From the NCBI RefSeq assembly GCF_041435335.1, contig NZ_CP108430.1, forward strand, positions 6,485,001-6,549,000: a stretch of 64,000 bases of DNA, in the 5' to 3' direction. Positions 49,809-59,231 of the stretch are shown here, piece after piece. Every line of letters starts with the position of its first letter. Position 1 is the first letter of the stretch. A model generated the notes under the pieces. It was not told the origin of the DNA and did not search any database. It saw nothing but the letters and a program-made list of their open reading frames with translations. The DNA is from Streptomyces sp. NBC_01283 (lineage in GTDB: Bacteria > Actinomycetota > Actinomycetes > Streptomycetales > Streptomycetaceae). Position numbers and translations under genes: made by a program.

Positions 49809-51458
49809 TCAGGCTGCCCACCAGACCGTTGAATCCGCGGGCAGGATCGTCCCGTCGGTGCCGGACGCCGTCTCGGCGCTCGCCACGAGCACGGTGCCGG
49901 GGGAGGGGACCGTGACCGGACCGGCGGTGAGGTTCACCGTGCAGACCACCGAACCCCGCGGGGTCGTACGGCGGAAGGACAGCACGCCCTCGGGGGCGTC
50001 GAGCCACTCCACGCCGCGGCCCGCGCCCAGAGCCGGGTGCTCGCGGCGCACGGCAAGCGCGCGGCGGTAGAACTCCAGAGTCGATGCGGGATCGCCCTCC
50101 TGCGCCCGCACCGAGAGGTCCTGCCACTCCTCGGGCTGCGGCAGCCAGCTCGGTCCGCCCTCGACGGGACCGAAGCCGAACGGCGCCCGCTCCCCGGACC
50201 ACGGCAGCGGCACCCGGCACCCGTCCCGCGTCCCGTCCTGCCCCGTGCTGCGGAAGAACGCCGGGTCCTGGCGCACCTCGTCCGGCAGTTCGGTCACCTC
50301 GGGCAGACCGAGCTCCTCGCCCTGGTAGATGTACGCCGATCCCGGCAGCGCCAGCATCAGCAGCGTGGCGGCCTTCGCCCGGCGCAGGCCGCGCGCCGCG
50401 TCCCCGTCGGCGAAGCGGGTGGAGTGGCGCACGACGTCGTGATTGGAGAGCACCCAGGTGGCGGGCGCCCCCACGGCGTTCATCGCGGCGAGGGAACGGT
50501 CGACGACGGCACGCAGCGCCGCCGCGTCCCAACCAGTCGTCAGATACTCGAAGTTGAAGGCCTGGTGCAGCTCGCCCGCGCGCAGGTACCGCGCGCTGCG
50601 CTCCACCGTCGGCGTCCACGCCTCGGCCACGGCGATCCGGTCGCCCGGGTACTCGTCGAGGATCCGGCGCCAGTCGCGGTAGATCTCGTGCACGCCGTCC
50701 TGGTCGAAGTAGGGGACGGCCTGCTTGCCGAGCAGCTTCACCTGCTCCTCGTGGCCGATGTCGGGCAGGCCCGCCGCCTTCACCAGGCCGTGCGCCACGT
50801 CGATGCGGAAACCGTCGATGCCGAGGTCGAGCCAGTAGCGCAGGATGGAGCGGAACTCGTCGTGCACCGCCGGATGTTCCCAGTTGAAGTCGGGCTGCTC
50901 GGGCGCGAAGAGATGGAGGTACCACTCGCCGTCCGCGACCCGCGTCCAGGCGGGCCCGCCGAAGACGGACTCCCAGTCGTTGGGCGGCCGCCGGCCGTCG
51001 TCGCCCTTGCCGGGCCGGAAGTGGAAGCGCTCGCGCAGCGGCGACCCCGGGCCCTCGCGCAGCGCCCGCTGGAACCACTCGTGCTGGTCCGAGCAGTGGT
51101 TGGGCACCACGTCGACGATCACGCGCAGGCCGAGCGCGTGCGCCTCCCGTACGAGGTCGTCGGCGTCCGGCAGTGTGCCGAACATGGGGTCCACCGCGCG
51201 GTAGTCGGCCACGTCGTACCCGGCGTCGGCCTGCGGGGACGCGTAGAAGGGGGACAGCCAGACGGCGTCCACGCCGAGCCGTTCCAGGTGGGGCAGGCGG
51301 GCCGTGATGCCCGGCAGATCGCCCATGCCGTCGCCGTTCCCGTCGGCGAAGCTGCGCGGATACACCTGGTAGATGACGGCATCACGCCACCACTCGTGGC
51401 GCGTGGAGTCGTCGTCCGGGGCGTCTGCGGGAAGGGCGGCGGTGACGTGCTGGGTCAT
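49809..51458 (-). CDS. GH13 alpha-glucosidase
   Basis: A 549-residue GH13 enzyme. The barrel motifs are VIVDVVPNHCSDQH, DGFRIDVAHGL (nucleophile Asp), IAVAEAW (acid-base Glu) and VLSNHDVVRHSTR (third Asp), with the oligo-1,6-/alpha-glucosidase QVYPRSFADGNGDGMGDLPG start. It would release glucose from malto-oligosaccharides or sucrose-like alpha-glucosides in the cytoplasm; no signal peptide is present. ATG 51458 follows GAGGGA. Confidence 0.9.
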   Translation of the reverse strand: MTQHVTAALPADAPDDDSTRHEWWRDAVIYQVYPRSFADGNGDGMGDLPGITARLPHLERLGVDAVWLSPFYASPQADAGYDVADYRAVDPMFGTLPDADDLVREAHALGLRVIVDVVPNHCSDQHEWFQRALREGPGSPLRERFHFRPGKGDDGRRPPNDWESVFGGPAWTRVADGEWYLHLFAPEQPDFNWEHPAVHDEFRSILRYWLDLGIDGFRIDVAHGLVKAAGLPDIGHEEQVKLLGKQAVPYFDQDGVHEIYRDWRRILDEYPGDRIAVAEAWTPTVERSARYLRAGELHQAFNFEYLTTGWDAAALRAVVDRSLAAMNAVGAPATWVLSNHDVVRHSTRFADGDAARGLRRAKAATLLMLALPGSAYIYQGEELGLPEVTELPDEVRQDPAFFRSTGQDGTRDGCRVPLPWSGERAPFGFGPVEGGPSWLPQPEEWQDLSVRAQEGDPASTLEFYRRALAVRREHPALGAGRGVEWLDAPEGVLSFRRTTPRGSVVCTVNLTAGPVTVPSPGTVLVASAETASGTDGTILPADSTVWWAA

Positions 51459-51727
51459 GAGGTCCCTCAGGAGTACGGGGGCGGGCGGCACTCCGTTGAA
51501 CGCCCCGTGGAAGGCGAAGGTCACGACGATGGCCCCGCCGTGCTCCCCGTCCGGGCCGAAGCCGGAAATTCTACTGGCAGGCAAGTGGAACGTGCGGCGA
51601 GTTCGACGACCTCCACCGTTCCGGGTCGTACTGCCGCCGTCTGCTCCCGGGGTGCCCGGCCGCGCGCTAACTTGAGGAGGCAGGCACGAGCCGGCCTGCG
51701 CCGTTCCGCGCCGAGGGGCTGTCCCGC

Positions 51728-53374
51728 GTGAGCGTCAAGGGCAAGGCAGTGAGCACGGTCAGCACGGTCCTCGTGGTCGACGACGTGCCCGCGAGCAGGT
51801 ACGCGCTCAGCGCCGTCCTGCGCAGGGACGGCCACCGCGTCCTGCTCGCCGCGAGCGCGAGCGAGGCACTCATCGAACTCGACGTGCGGATGCGGGCCGG
51901 GGACCTGCCGGACGTGGCCCTCGTCGACGTCGGCCTCCCGGACATGAGCGGCTATGAACTCTGCCGCCGCATCAAGCAGCTGCCGCCCATCGCCGGTCTG
52001 CCCGTCGTCCACTTCTCGGCGGCGTCCCGCCCGCCCGCCGACCGGTGCCGGGGGCTCGACGCGGGCGGCGAGTCCTATCTGACGGTGCCCGCCGAACCCG
52101 AGGAGATCCAGGCGGTCGTACGGGCCGCCGCGCGCGGGGCACGTACCCGCAGCGACGCCCAGCTGCGTGCCGGACGCCTCGCGTTGCTCGCGGGGACGAT
52201 CCTGGCCGTGCAGTCCGCGCGCTGTCTCGGCGAGCTGGCGGACGCGGCGGCCACCGGTGCGGAGCGGCTGACCGAATGCCCCGCGACGGTGTTCGTGCTC
52301 GGCGTGGGCGGCGAGATCCACCGGGGGCTCTCCCGGCGCGGAGCCGTCGCTTCGCTGCCGGACCACGGTGCGCACGAAGCGGTGGCCCGGCTGATGCGGC
52401 GCGTCATGTCGGGGCGTTCGGGCGTGCGCCACACCCTCGTGCCCGCCCCGCTGTGGCCGTCGGGGTTCTTCCGCTCGGTGGGCGCCACCGGACAGTGGGG
52501 CGACGGGACGCCGGAGGAGGCCGACCTCGTCCTGGCCCGGCTGCGCGAAGGGCGCACGCTCGTGTGCCTCGCGACGCCCGCGTACCGGGAGGGTCTCCCC
52601 GACGAGACGGGGCACCTCGTCGAGCGGCTCGCGCACGCCACCGCGCTGGCCGCGGAACCGCTGGTGATGTACGAGGAGGAGCGCCACGTCGCACTGACCC
52701 TGCAACGCAGCTTCCTGCCGTCGAAGTTGCCGGAGCTGCCCGGCACGGACGTCGTCGTCCGCTATGAACCCGCGTCGCGCCAGACGGAGATCGGCGGAGA
52801 CTTCTACGCGGCGCTGCCGACGCCGGACGGTGTCCTGGCCGGCATCGGTGACGTCGTCGGGCACTCCCTGGAGGCGGCCACCGTGATGGTCGAGATCCGG
52901 CACGCGCTGCGCGCGTACTGCGTCGAGGACGCCGACCCCGGCGCGCTCGCCCGACGCCTCGACCGGATGCTGCAGCAGTACTACCCGGGCGTGACGGCCA
53001 CGATGTGCCTGAGCCTGGTCGATCCGGCCACCGGACACACCCGGATCGCCAACGCGGGGCACATCCCGCCGCTCGTGGTGCGGGACCGCGGCACGGCCGC
53101 GTACGTCGACGTGCGGGGGCCGCTGCTCGGCCTCGGTCTCGACCGGCCGCGGCCGAGCGAGATCCGCCTGGGCCGGAACGAACGCCTGCTGATGGTCACG
53201 GACGGGCTCATCGAGACGCGGGGCACGGACCTGGCGGTGTCGATGGAGCAGCTGCGGATCGCCGCGGCGGGCGCGCCACGCGGCGTCGCCGACCTGTGCG
53301 ACACGCTCCTCGCGTGCTTCGGGCACGAACGCGAGGACGACATCGCGCTCCTCGCGCTGCGCAGGAAGAACTGA
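51728..53374 (+). CDS. Response-regulator/SpoIIE-type phosphatase fusion
   Basis: A 548-residue protein: a receiver domain (about 12-135; acidic pair in VVDDVPAS, phospho-acceptor Asp67 in LVDVGLPDMSG), a central sensor-like region (about 150-300, possibly GAF) and a PP2C/SpoIIE domain (about 320-545) with EIGGDFYAA, IGDVVGHSLEAA and EDDIALLAL metal-binding Asp residues. The receiver lacks the usual Lys context (SYLTVPAEPEE), so it may not respond normally. It probably dephosphorylates an anti-anti-sigma factor. Confidence 0.88.
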   Translation: MSVKGKAVSTVSTVLVVDDVPASRYALSAVLRRDGHRVLLAASASEALIELDVRMRAGDLPDVALVDVGLPDMSGYELCRRIKQLPPIAGLPVVHFSAASRPPADRCRGLDAGGESYLTVPAEPEEIQAVVRAAARGARTRSDAQLRAGRLALLAGTILAVQSARCLGELADAAATGAERLTECPATVFVLGVGGEIHRGLSRRGAVASLPDHGAHEAVARLMRRVMSGRSGVRHTLVPAPLWPSGFFRSVGATGQWGDGTPEEADLVLARLREGRTLVCLATPAYREGLPDETGHLVERLAHATALAAEPLVMYEEERHVALTLQRSFLPSKLPELPGTDVVVRYEPASRQTEIGGDFYAALPTPDGVLAGIGDVVGHSLEAATVMVEIRHALRAYCVEDADPGALARRLDRMLQQYYPGVTATMCLSLVDPATGHTRIANAGHIPPLVVRDRGTAAYVDVRGPLLGLGLDRPRPSEIRLGRNERLLMVTDGLIETRGTDLAVSMEQLRIAAAGAPRGVADLCDTLLACFGHEREDDIALLALRRKN

Positions 53375-53464
53375 CTCCGCACCGCGCGACACCGTGCGGC
53401 ACACCGCCAAAAAACCGCCGCAGAGATCTGTACCCACACGCCTACCCGTCAGTACATTGACGCC

Positions 53465-54391
53465 ATGTCTAATACGCAGAGCCGGGAGCCGAAGCCCGTC
53501 GCCTCCGAGCACATACCGCTCAAGGCGCGCAAAGTCTCCTTCTCCTGGGAGGACACCCCGCTGCACTGGGTGCCGGGCGACCCCTTCGCCACGCACACGA
53601 TCAACGTGCTGCATCTGCTGCTCCCCGCGGGCGAACGCTGGTTCGTCCACGTGTACAAGCAGGTCCTGCCGTACATCAGGGACGACCGGCTCCGCGAGGA
53701 CGTGATCGGCTTCATCGGCCAGGAGGCCATGCACGCGCAGGCCCACGACGAGGTCCTGCCGCACCTCAAGGAGCAGGGCCTGGACCCCACGCCCTACACC
53801 GCCCAGGTCGACTGGCTCTTCGAGAAGATGCTCGGTGACCGGACGCTGCCGCCCGGCAAGGCCCGCAAGTGGTGGCTGATGGAGCGCGTCGCGATGATCG
53901 CGGCCATCGAGCACTACACCGCCTTCCTCGGCAACTGGGTCCTGAACGCGGCCGAGCTGGACCGCAGGGGCGCCGACCCGACGATGCTGGATCTGCTGCG
54001 CTGGCACGGCGCGGAGGAGGTCGAGCACCGCTCCGTCGCCTTCGACCTCTTCATGCACGTCGACGGCAGCTATCGCCGCCGCGCACGCACCTGGGCCACG
54101 GCCTTCACCGCCCTGGTCTTCCTCTGGCAGCGCGGCGCACGCTTCTTCATGGAGAACGACCCGACGCTCATCGGCGGCAAGGCGTCGTTCAAGGACTTCT
54201 ACCAGGGCGGCAAGCAGGGCACGCTGCCCACGACGCCGGACATGATCCGCTCCATCCCCCGCTATCTGAGCCGCGCCTACCACCCCTCCCACGAGGGCAG
54301 CACCGCCCAGGCCGTCGCCTACCTCGCCTCCTCCCCGGCGGCCACCGCCGCCGAGACCGCGACGGAATCGCTGCCGAAGGGAGCGCACTGA
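53465..54391 (+). CDS. Predicted metal-dependent hydrolase (COG3687-type)
   Basis: A 308-residue helical protein with ferritin-like metal ligands: IGQEAMHAQAHDEVL, IAAIEHYTAFLGN and WHGAEEVEHRSVAFDLF, which together give the Glu/His set of a di-iron site. It begins a rightward cluster with a ferredoxin reductase (one base apart) and a TetR regulator. The imperfect palindrome GTCAGTACATTGAC at 53448-53461, just before the ATG, is a candidate TetR operator. The partner reductase suggests an oxygenase- or desaturase-like use of the metal site, which is inference. Confidence 0.85.
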   Translation: MSNTQSREPKPVASEHIPLKARKVSFSWEDTPLHWVPGDPFATHTINVLHLLLPAGERWFVHVYKQVLPYIRDDRLREDVIGFIGQEAMHAQAHDEVLPHLKEQGLDPTPYTAQVDWLFEKMLGDRTLPPGKARKWWLMERVAMIAAIEHYTAFLGNWVLNAAELDRRGADPTMLDLLRWHGAEEVEHRSVAFDLFMHVDGSYRRRARTWATAFTALVFLWQRGARFFMENDPTLIGGKASFKDFYQGGKQGTLPTTPDMIRSIPRYLSRAYHPSHEGSTAQAVAYLASSPAATAAETATESLPKGAH

Positions 54392-54392
54392 C

Positions 54393-55463
54393 ATGCCCCG
54401 CATCCGCACCGTCCTGCTCGTCACGGGCGCCGCCCTGCTCGCCAAGCGGGCCATGCGGCGCCGCATCGACGCCTCACCGCTGTGGCCGCTGCCCGCCCTG
54501 GAGGAGCCGGTGTCGGGCCGCCCGCGCTCGCGCGCGCTGCGTCTTCTCGTCACCCGGCACGAGACGGTCGCCGACGGGGTCGTCCAACTGCGCCTGGAGG
54601 GCGACCGGTTGCCCGCCTGGAAGCCGGGCGCCCATCTGGACCTGGTCCTTCCCTCGGGGCTCGTCCGCCAGTACTCGCTGTGCGGGGACCCGGAGGACAC
54701 CTCCTCGTACACCGTCGCCACCCGCCTCATCGGCCCGGAGCAGGGCGGGCGCGGCGGTTCGCGCGAGGTGCACGAGCAGCTCCAGGAGGGCGCGGAGGTC
54801 GAGGTGCGCGGCCCGCGCAACCGCTTCCCGCTGGCCGAGGCCGACGCGTACGTCTTCGTGGCGGGCGGCATCGGCATCACCCCGATCCTCCCCATGCTGC
54901 GGGAGGTCGAGGCGGCGGGCCGCTCGTGGCGGCTGCTGTACGGGGGCCGCTCCCGGGCCTCGATGCCGTTCCTGGAGGAAGTGGAGAAACTGGCGGGCAC
55001 GACGGCGGGCCGGGTCACGGTCGTCGCGGAGGACGAGGGCGGACGCCCGGACCTCACCGCCTTCCTCGCGGACCTGGCGCCCTCCGCCGCGGTCCATGTC
55101 TGCGGCCCCGAGGGCCTGATGGAGGCGGTCGCGGCGACGCTGCCCGAAGGCGCCGCACTGCACCTGGAGCGCTTCACGCCGCACACCTCCACGGAGGGCA
55201 ACGGCACCTTCGAGGTGGAACTGCGCCGCAGCGGACGGACCCTCTCCGTGGCCGCGGACACCACGGTCCTGTCCGCGGTGCGCGCGGAGCTGCCCAACAC
55301 CGCGTACTCCTGCGAGCAGGGATTCTGCGGAACCTGCCAACAGCGCGTCCTGGAAGGGGAGATCGACCACCGGGACGAACTGCTCACGGACGCCGAGCGC
55401 GCGGACTCGATGCTCATCTGTGTGTCGAGGGCGGGCGGTGACCGAATCGTCCTGGACATGTGA
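54393..55463 (+). CDS. PDR/VanB-type ferredoxin oxidoreductase
   Basis: A 356-residue flavin oxidoreductase: FMN-binding barrel (VRQYSLCGDPEDTSSYTVA), NAD-binding domain (FVAGGIGITPILPML, HVCGPEGLMEAV) and a C-terminal 2Fe-2S domain with CEQGFCGTCQQRVLEGE and a later Cys (SMLICVSRA). All four ligand Cys appear present. The N-terminus has an atypical hydrophobic/basic extension. It likely passes electrons to the di-iron protein upstream. Confidence 0.9.
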   Translation: MPRIRTVLLVTGAALLAKRAMRRRIDASPLWPLPALEEPVSGRPRSRALRLLVTRHETVADGVVQLRLEGDRLPAWKPGAHLDLVLPSGLVRQYSLCGDPEDTSSYTVATRLIGPEQGGRGGSREVHEQLQEGAEVEVRGPRNRFPLAEADAYVFVAGGIGITPILPMLREVEAAGRSWRLLYGGRSRASMPFLEEVEKLAGTTAGRVTVVAEDEGGRPDLTAFLADLAPSAAVHVCGPEGLMEAVAATLPEGAALHLERFTPHTSTEGNGTFEVELRRSGRTLSVAADTTVLSAVRAELPNTAYSCEQGFCGTCQQRVLEGEIDHRDELLTDAERADSMLICVSRAGGDRIVLDM

Positions 55464-55529
55464 GACATGTGAACGGTTGGTGCGCACCGGCCCCCTTGGA
55501 CGGCTGGATCTGCTCGGTAAGGTGTTCGT

Positions 55530-56234
55530 ATGACTACCGGGGTGCGCCGCAGAATGGGTGTCGAGGAGCGGCGGCAGCAATTGATCGGGGTCGCGCTCGA
55601 CCTGTTCAGCCACCGCTCGCCCGACGACGTGTCGATCGACGAGATAGCAGCGGCCGCGGGCATCTCGCGACCGCTGGTCTACCACTACTTCCCGGGCAAA
55701 CTCAGCCTGTACGAAGCGGCGTTGCAGCGGGCGGCCGACGACCTCGCCGACCGCTTCGTGGAACCGATGCAAGGCCCGCTGGGGGCGCGCCTGCTGCGGG
55801 TGATGGGCCGCTTCCTGGACTTCGTGGACGGCCACGGCCCCGGCTTCTCCGCGCTGATGCGCGGCGGGCCCGCCGTAGGCTCGTCCACCACCAACGCGCT
55901 GATCGACTCGGTGCGGCAGGCGGCGTACATCCAGATCCTCGCGCACCTCGGCGTCACCGACCCGCCCGCCAGGCTCGAACTGGTGGTGCGCTCCTGGATC
56001 TCGCTCGCCGAGTCCACGGCGCTCATCTGGCTCGACGGACGCCGCATCCCGCGCGCCGAGCTCGAACTGCAGCTCGTGCACGACTTCGCCGCGCTCGCCG
56101 CCGTGAGCGCCGCCTACGACGAGGAGATGGCCGCGATCCTGCGCCGCATCCTCGTCGAGGAGCCGCCGGAGGGCCCGTTCGCCGAGCTCATCACCCGCCT
56201 GATCGCACTGATGCCGCAGGAGCAGAGCAGTTGA
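55530..56234 (+). CDS. TetR family transcriptional regulator
   Basis: A 234-residue protein with the TetR HTH (RRQQLIGVALDLFSHRSPDDVSIDEIAAAAGISRPLVYHYFPGKLSLYEAAL, about 14-66, YHYF motif) and a helical ligand domain. It probably controls the upstream hydrolase-reductase pair. It overlaps the GNAT gene as TTGA at 56231-56234. Confidence 0.9.
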   Translation: MTTGVRRRMGVEERRQQLIGVALDLFSHRSPDDVSIDEIAAAAGISRPLVYHYFPGKLSLYEAALQRAADDLADRFVEPMQGPLGARLLRVMGRFLDFVDGHGPGFSALMRGGPAVGSSTTNALIDSVRQAAYIQILAHLGVTDPPARLELVVRSWISLAESTALIWLDGRRIPRAELELQLVHDFAALAAVSAAYDEEMAAILRRILVEEPPEGPFAELITRLIALMPQEQSS

Positions 56235-56749
56235 CCCACCGCCTGGCCGACGAGAAGGACATCCCCACCCTCGTCGCCCTCTACGACGGTGCCGCGCACT
56301 GGATGCGGGCCCGGGGGATCGACCAGTGGAAGCCCGGCGAGAAGGGCGCGGAGCACTTCCGCGGGCGGATCGCCTCGGACGAGGTCTGGCTCGCGTACGA
56401 CGGCGAGATGGTCGCAGGGGCGTACGAGGTGTGGTGGGCCGACGAGCCCGCCTGGGGCGAACAGCCTCCCGTCGCGGGCTATGTGCACCGCCTGATGACA
56501 CGGCGCGGCGCCCCGGCGGGAACGGGCCGCGCGATGCTGGCGCGCGCGGAGCGGCGGATCGCCGAGGCGGGCCGTGAGCGCTGCCGCCTGGACTGCGTGT
56601 CGTCCAACCCGCGGCTTAGGGACTACTACGAGGCCGCGGGCTACGAGGTCGTGGGGGAGCTGCCGGGGAAGGTGGCGGCGGACGGGAGCACGTACGGCGT
56701 GCTGCTCCTGGAGAAGGACCTGCGGGAGCTGGACCCGTCCGGCGCCTGA
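56231..56749 (+). CDS. GNAT family N-acetyltransferase
   Basis: A 172-residue acetyltransferase starting at TTG 56231, eight bases after GGAG and overlapping the TetR stop. The GNAT core is visible: YVHRLMTRRGAPAGTGRAML (acetyl-CoA loop) and CRLDCVSSNPRLRDYYEAAGYEVVGE. Substrate unknown. Confidence 0.85.
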   Translation: MTHRLADEKDIPTLVALYDGAAHWMRARGIDQWKPGEKGAEHFRGRIASDEVWLAYDGEMVAGAYEVWWADEPAWGEQPPVAGYVHRLMTRRGAPAGTGRAMLARAERRIAEAGRERCRLDCVSSNPRLRDYYEAAGYEVVGELPGKVAADGSTYGVLLLEKDLRELDPSGA

Positions 56750-56753
56750 CGGA

Positions 56754-58661
56754 TCACCGCAGCGTCGACACCTTCGAGCCGTCCGCGAGCCGCCCGGTCA
56801 GCCCGGCGCGCGCGCCCTGCCGCAGGGGGGCGGCCACGGTGTTGCCGGGAATCTGGGACCCGCCGGACGCCCTGACCGAGACGACGTCCTTGCTGCCGCC
56901 GCCCAGCAGGTACCAGTTCCCGCCCCGGGACTTCCACCGCACTCCCGCGAGCACCGACGGCTCCCGAGCCCCGCACGCCGCGGAGTCCTCGGCCTTCGCA
57001 GCGACCGCCGCGGCGCCCGCCGCCTGGAACTGCGCGAGGGCCCGGCCTCCGTCGCCCCGCCAGGTGTCGGCGCGCGTGCAGAGCCAGACCGCGGGGCCGT
57101 TCGCCTCGGGCAGCGCCTGACGGGCGTACTGCCAGGAGTTCACGGAGCGCACGCCGTTCGAGCGCGCGTCGGTGAGCGAGCAGGCGGCCGACGACCAGTT
57201 CGCGGCCGTGGCCTCGCGCGGAGCCTGCGGGCGGCCCGCGGTGAGATGGGCGGGGACGAGCTCGCCGAGGTCGGTGGAGAGTCGATTCGCCCCGGAGTCG
57301 TCCCGCAGCTGCAGAGCGTTCCAGGAGGTGCACGCGCGGGCCTGCGCCGGACTGGCGAACGGCTGCGTGACACCGTCGCCGTCCCGCTTCAGGGCGTCGG
57401 CGCTCTTCTCCGGCTTCAGCAGGTCGCGTACGGCGACAGCACCCACCCAGGGCGCGGTCAGGTACCGGACGTTGCCGTCGACGCGGTTCACCACCACGGC
57501 GCCCGCCTCGGCGGCCGTCGCGCCGTCCACGCGCGCGAAGTCGAGCGCGGCTCCGCTGGTGCCGTCCTTGGGCTCGGCATACCGCACGATGCGCAGTCCG
57601 TCGTACAGGAGCACGACCCGGGCCGCGTCGACCTCACCGGCGAAGAGCAGCTGCGCGGGGCCGGGAGGGGCGCCGGCCGCCGTGCCGGGCGTGGCGGAGA
57701 CCTGCACCGATTCGCCGGGGCGGGCCCAGACGGCCAGGGCGCGCCGCAGCAGGGCGTGGTCGTCGGTGAGGGCGCCCCTGGCGGGCCACGCGGAGAAGTC
57801 GGCGCGGGCGGAATGCTTCCACGCACCGGCCGCGACCTTCGTCAACTGCCCCGGGTCGAGAGCGGCCTGCCCCGCCGGGTTCCGCGCGTAGGCGGGCGCG
57901 GCGGCCCCGTCGGGGCCCCAGCCGCCGCCCGGCAGGCCGAGCAGCGCGCCGCAGACCAGGGTGGCGGCCAGCGCGATGCCCGCGGCCTTCATGTGCTGCC
58001 TGCGGCGCATCAGGTCGGTGGGCCGCGCCTGCAGCGAGCAGGGGTCGAACTCGGGGGACCTGAGCAGGTCGTACGCCGCGTCCACCCCGTCGACCTGGGC
58101 GAGGGCCGCCGCCGGGTCGTCGACTCCGGCGGCGGCGAGCACCTTGCGTACGTCCCCGTCGGGGAGGCGCTCAAGACCGCGCAGCACGTACGCGGCCCGA
58201 GCGGGGCCCGAGAGTGCCGCGAGCCTCTGGTCGAGGGCGAGTTCGTCGGCGCCCCCCGACCGCGGAAAGAGCCGGAGCCCCCAGACCTGCGGAAGCAGCG
58301 GGGGCAGCTGTGAGCGCTTGGGCCAGGCCTTGCGCCGCAGCGGAAGCCCCGCGTCAAGCGCCGTGCGGACGACGCGCAGCCGTACGTACGCGTATCCGGG
58401 GTCGCCGTTGCGCCCTTCCCCCGAACGCTGCTCCGGGATGACCTCCGCGTCGCCCGGCCTGCTGTTGCGGGGCAGTGCGCGCTGGGTCAGGGCGTGGGCG
58501 GTCAGGACCCGCCGGTTGCGCCCGAGGCTGGGCGGCAGCACCAGATAGGCGAGCCGCACCAGGCGCGGGTAGTGCTCGACGAGGGCGGCCTCGGCCTGCT
58601 CGACATCGACGACGGCGGAGAGATCCTGGGGCGGGGAGGGGGACTTCACATTCGACGACAC
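56754..58661 (-). CDS. Sigma-factor-like regulatory protein with a membrane segment
   Basis: A protein of about 635 residues. The N-terminal part resembles an ECF-type sigma region (YPRLVRLAYLVLPPSLGRNRRVLTAHALTQRALP, then RAAYVLRGLERLPDGDVRKVLAAAGVDD), followed by a membrane segment (about 228-245) and a large exported domain with several Cys and many Ser/Ala. Such sigma-like membrane proteins are common in Streptomyces; how they signal is unknown. The start is uncertain (GTG 58661 or a TTG at 58670). Confidence 0.65.
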   Translation of the reverse strand: MSSNVKSPSPPQDLSAVVDVEQAEAALVEHYPRLVRLAYLVLPPSLGRNRRVLTAHALTQRALPRNSRPGDAEVIPEQRSGEGRNGDPGYAYVRLRVVRTALDAGLPLRRKAWPKRSQLPPLLPQVWGLRLFPRSGGADELALDQRLAALSGPARAAYVLRGLERLPDGDVRKVLAAAGVDDPAAALAQVDGVDAAYDLLRSPEFDPCSLQARPTDLMRRRQHMKAAGIALAATLVCGALLGLPGGGWGPDGAAAPAYARNPAGQAALDPGQLTKVAAGAWKHSARADFSAWPARGALTDDHALLRRALAVWARPGESVQVSATPGTAAGAPPGPAQLLFAGEVDAARVVLLYDGLRIVRYAEPKDGTSGAALDFARVDGATAAEAGAVVVNRVDGNVRYLTAPWVGAVAVRDLLKPEKSADALKRDGDGVTQPFASPAQARACTSWNALQLRDDSGANRLSTDLGELVPAHLTAGRPQAPREATAANWSSAACSLTDARSNGVRSVNSWQYARQALPEANGPAVWLCTRADTWRGDGGRALAQFQAAGAAAVAAKAEDSAACGAREPSVLAGVRWKSRGGNWYLLGGGSKDVVSVRASGGSQIPGNTVAAPLRQGARAGLTGRLADGSKVSTLR

Positions 58662-58691
58662 GTTCAGCAAAACGAGCGAATCGTCGGATGG

Positions 58692-59189
58692 TCACCTCTC
58701 CGTGAGCTGTCGAGCATAGTTTCCCATCGACCGCTGGTAGCGGGGGAGGTGGGCCGCGAGGGCCTCCAGGACCAGGGCCAGGCCCTCGCGCTCGCGGCCG
58801 AGGCTGGCGAGGCAGAGGGCCAGGGTGGCGCGGACGGCATCGTCCAACTCGTCGCTGGGAGCGCCGAGTTCACGTTCCAGCAGCGCGACGCCCTCCTCCG
58901 CCTGCCCGATGTTCCGCAGGGAGCTGCTGAGTTGGATGACGGTGCGCCGCCGCCGATACCCGTCGAGCCCCTTCGCCAGGGCCTCGCGGTACAGGGGTAC
59001 GGCGCGGTCCGAGTGTCCGGTGGAGTCGAACGCGCAGGCCCGCTCGAACGGCCCGATGGGGCTGTCGGCGGGCAACTCCTCGACAAGCGAGTCGATGACT
59101 TTCCGGAATTCCTCGCCCCGGTCGTCGTACGCCTCCACCGTGGCCCACGCTTCGGCCACCCGCTGCTCCCACGCAATATCCATGGCCAC
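58692..59189 (-). CDS. TPR-containing protein, 165 residues
   Basis: Helical repeats of the tetratricopeptide kind: DRGEEFRKVIDSLVEELP, HSDRAVPLYREALAKGLDGY, LRNIGQAEEGVALLERELGAP and LASLGREREGLALVLEALAA. It is a compact soluble protein seen in many bacteria beside unrelated genes; role in protein binding only. An ATG at 59189 is used. Confidence 0.8.
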   Translation of the reverse strand: MAMDIAWEQRVAEAWATVEAYDDRGEEFRKVIDSLVEELPADSPIGPFERACAFDSTGHSDRAVPLYREALAKGLDGYRRRRTVIQLSSSLRNIGQAEEGVALLERELGAPSDELDDAVRATLALCLASLGREREGLALVLEALAAHLPRYQRSMGNYARQLTER

Positions 59190-59231
59190 ACTGTCGCACA
59201 GCGTTACGCGTCGGTGCGGTGCACCAACCCC

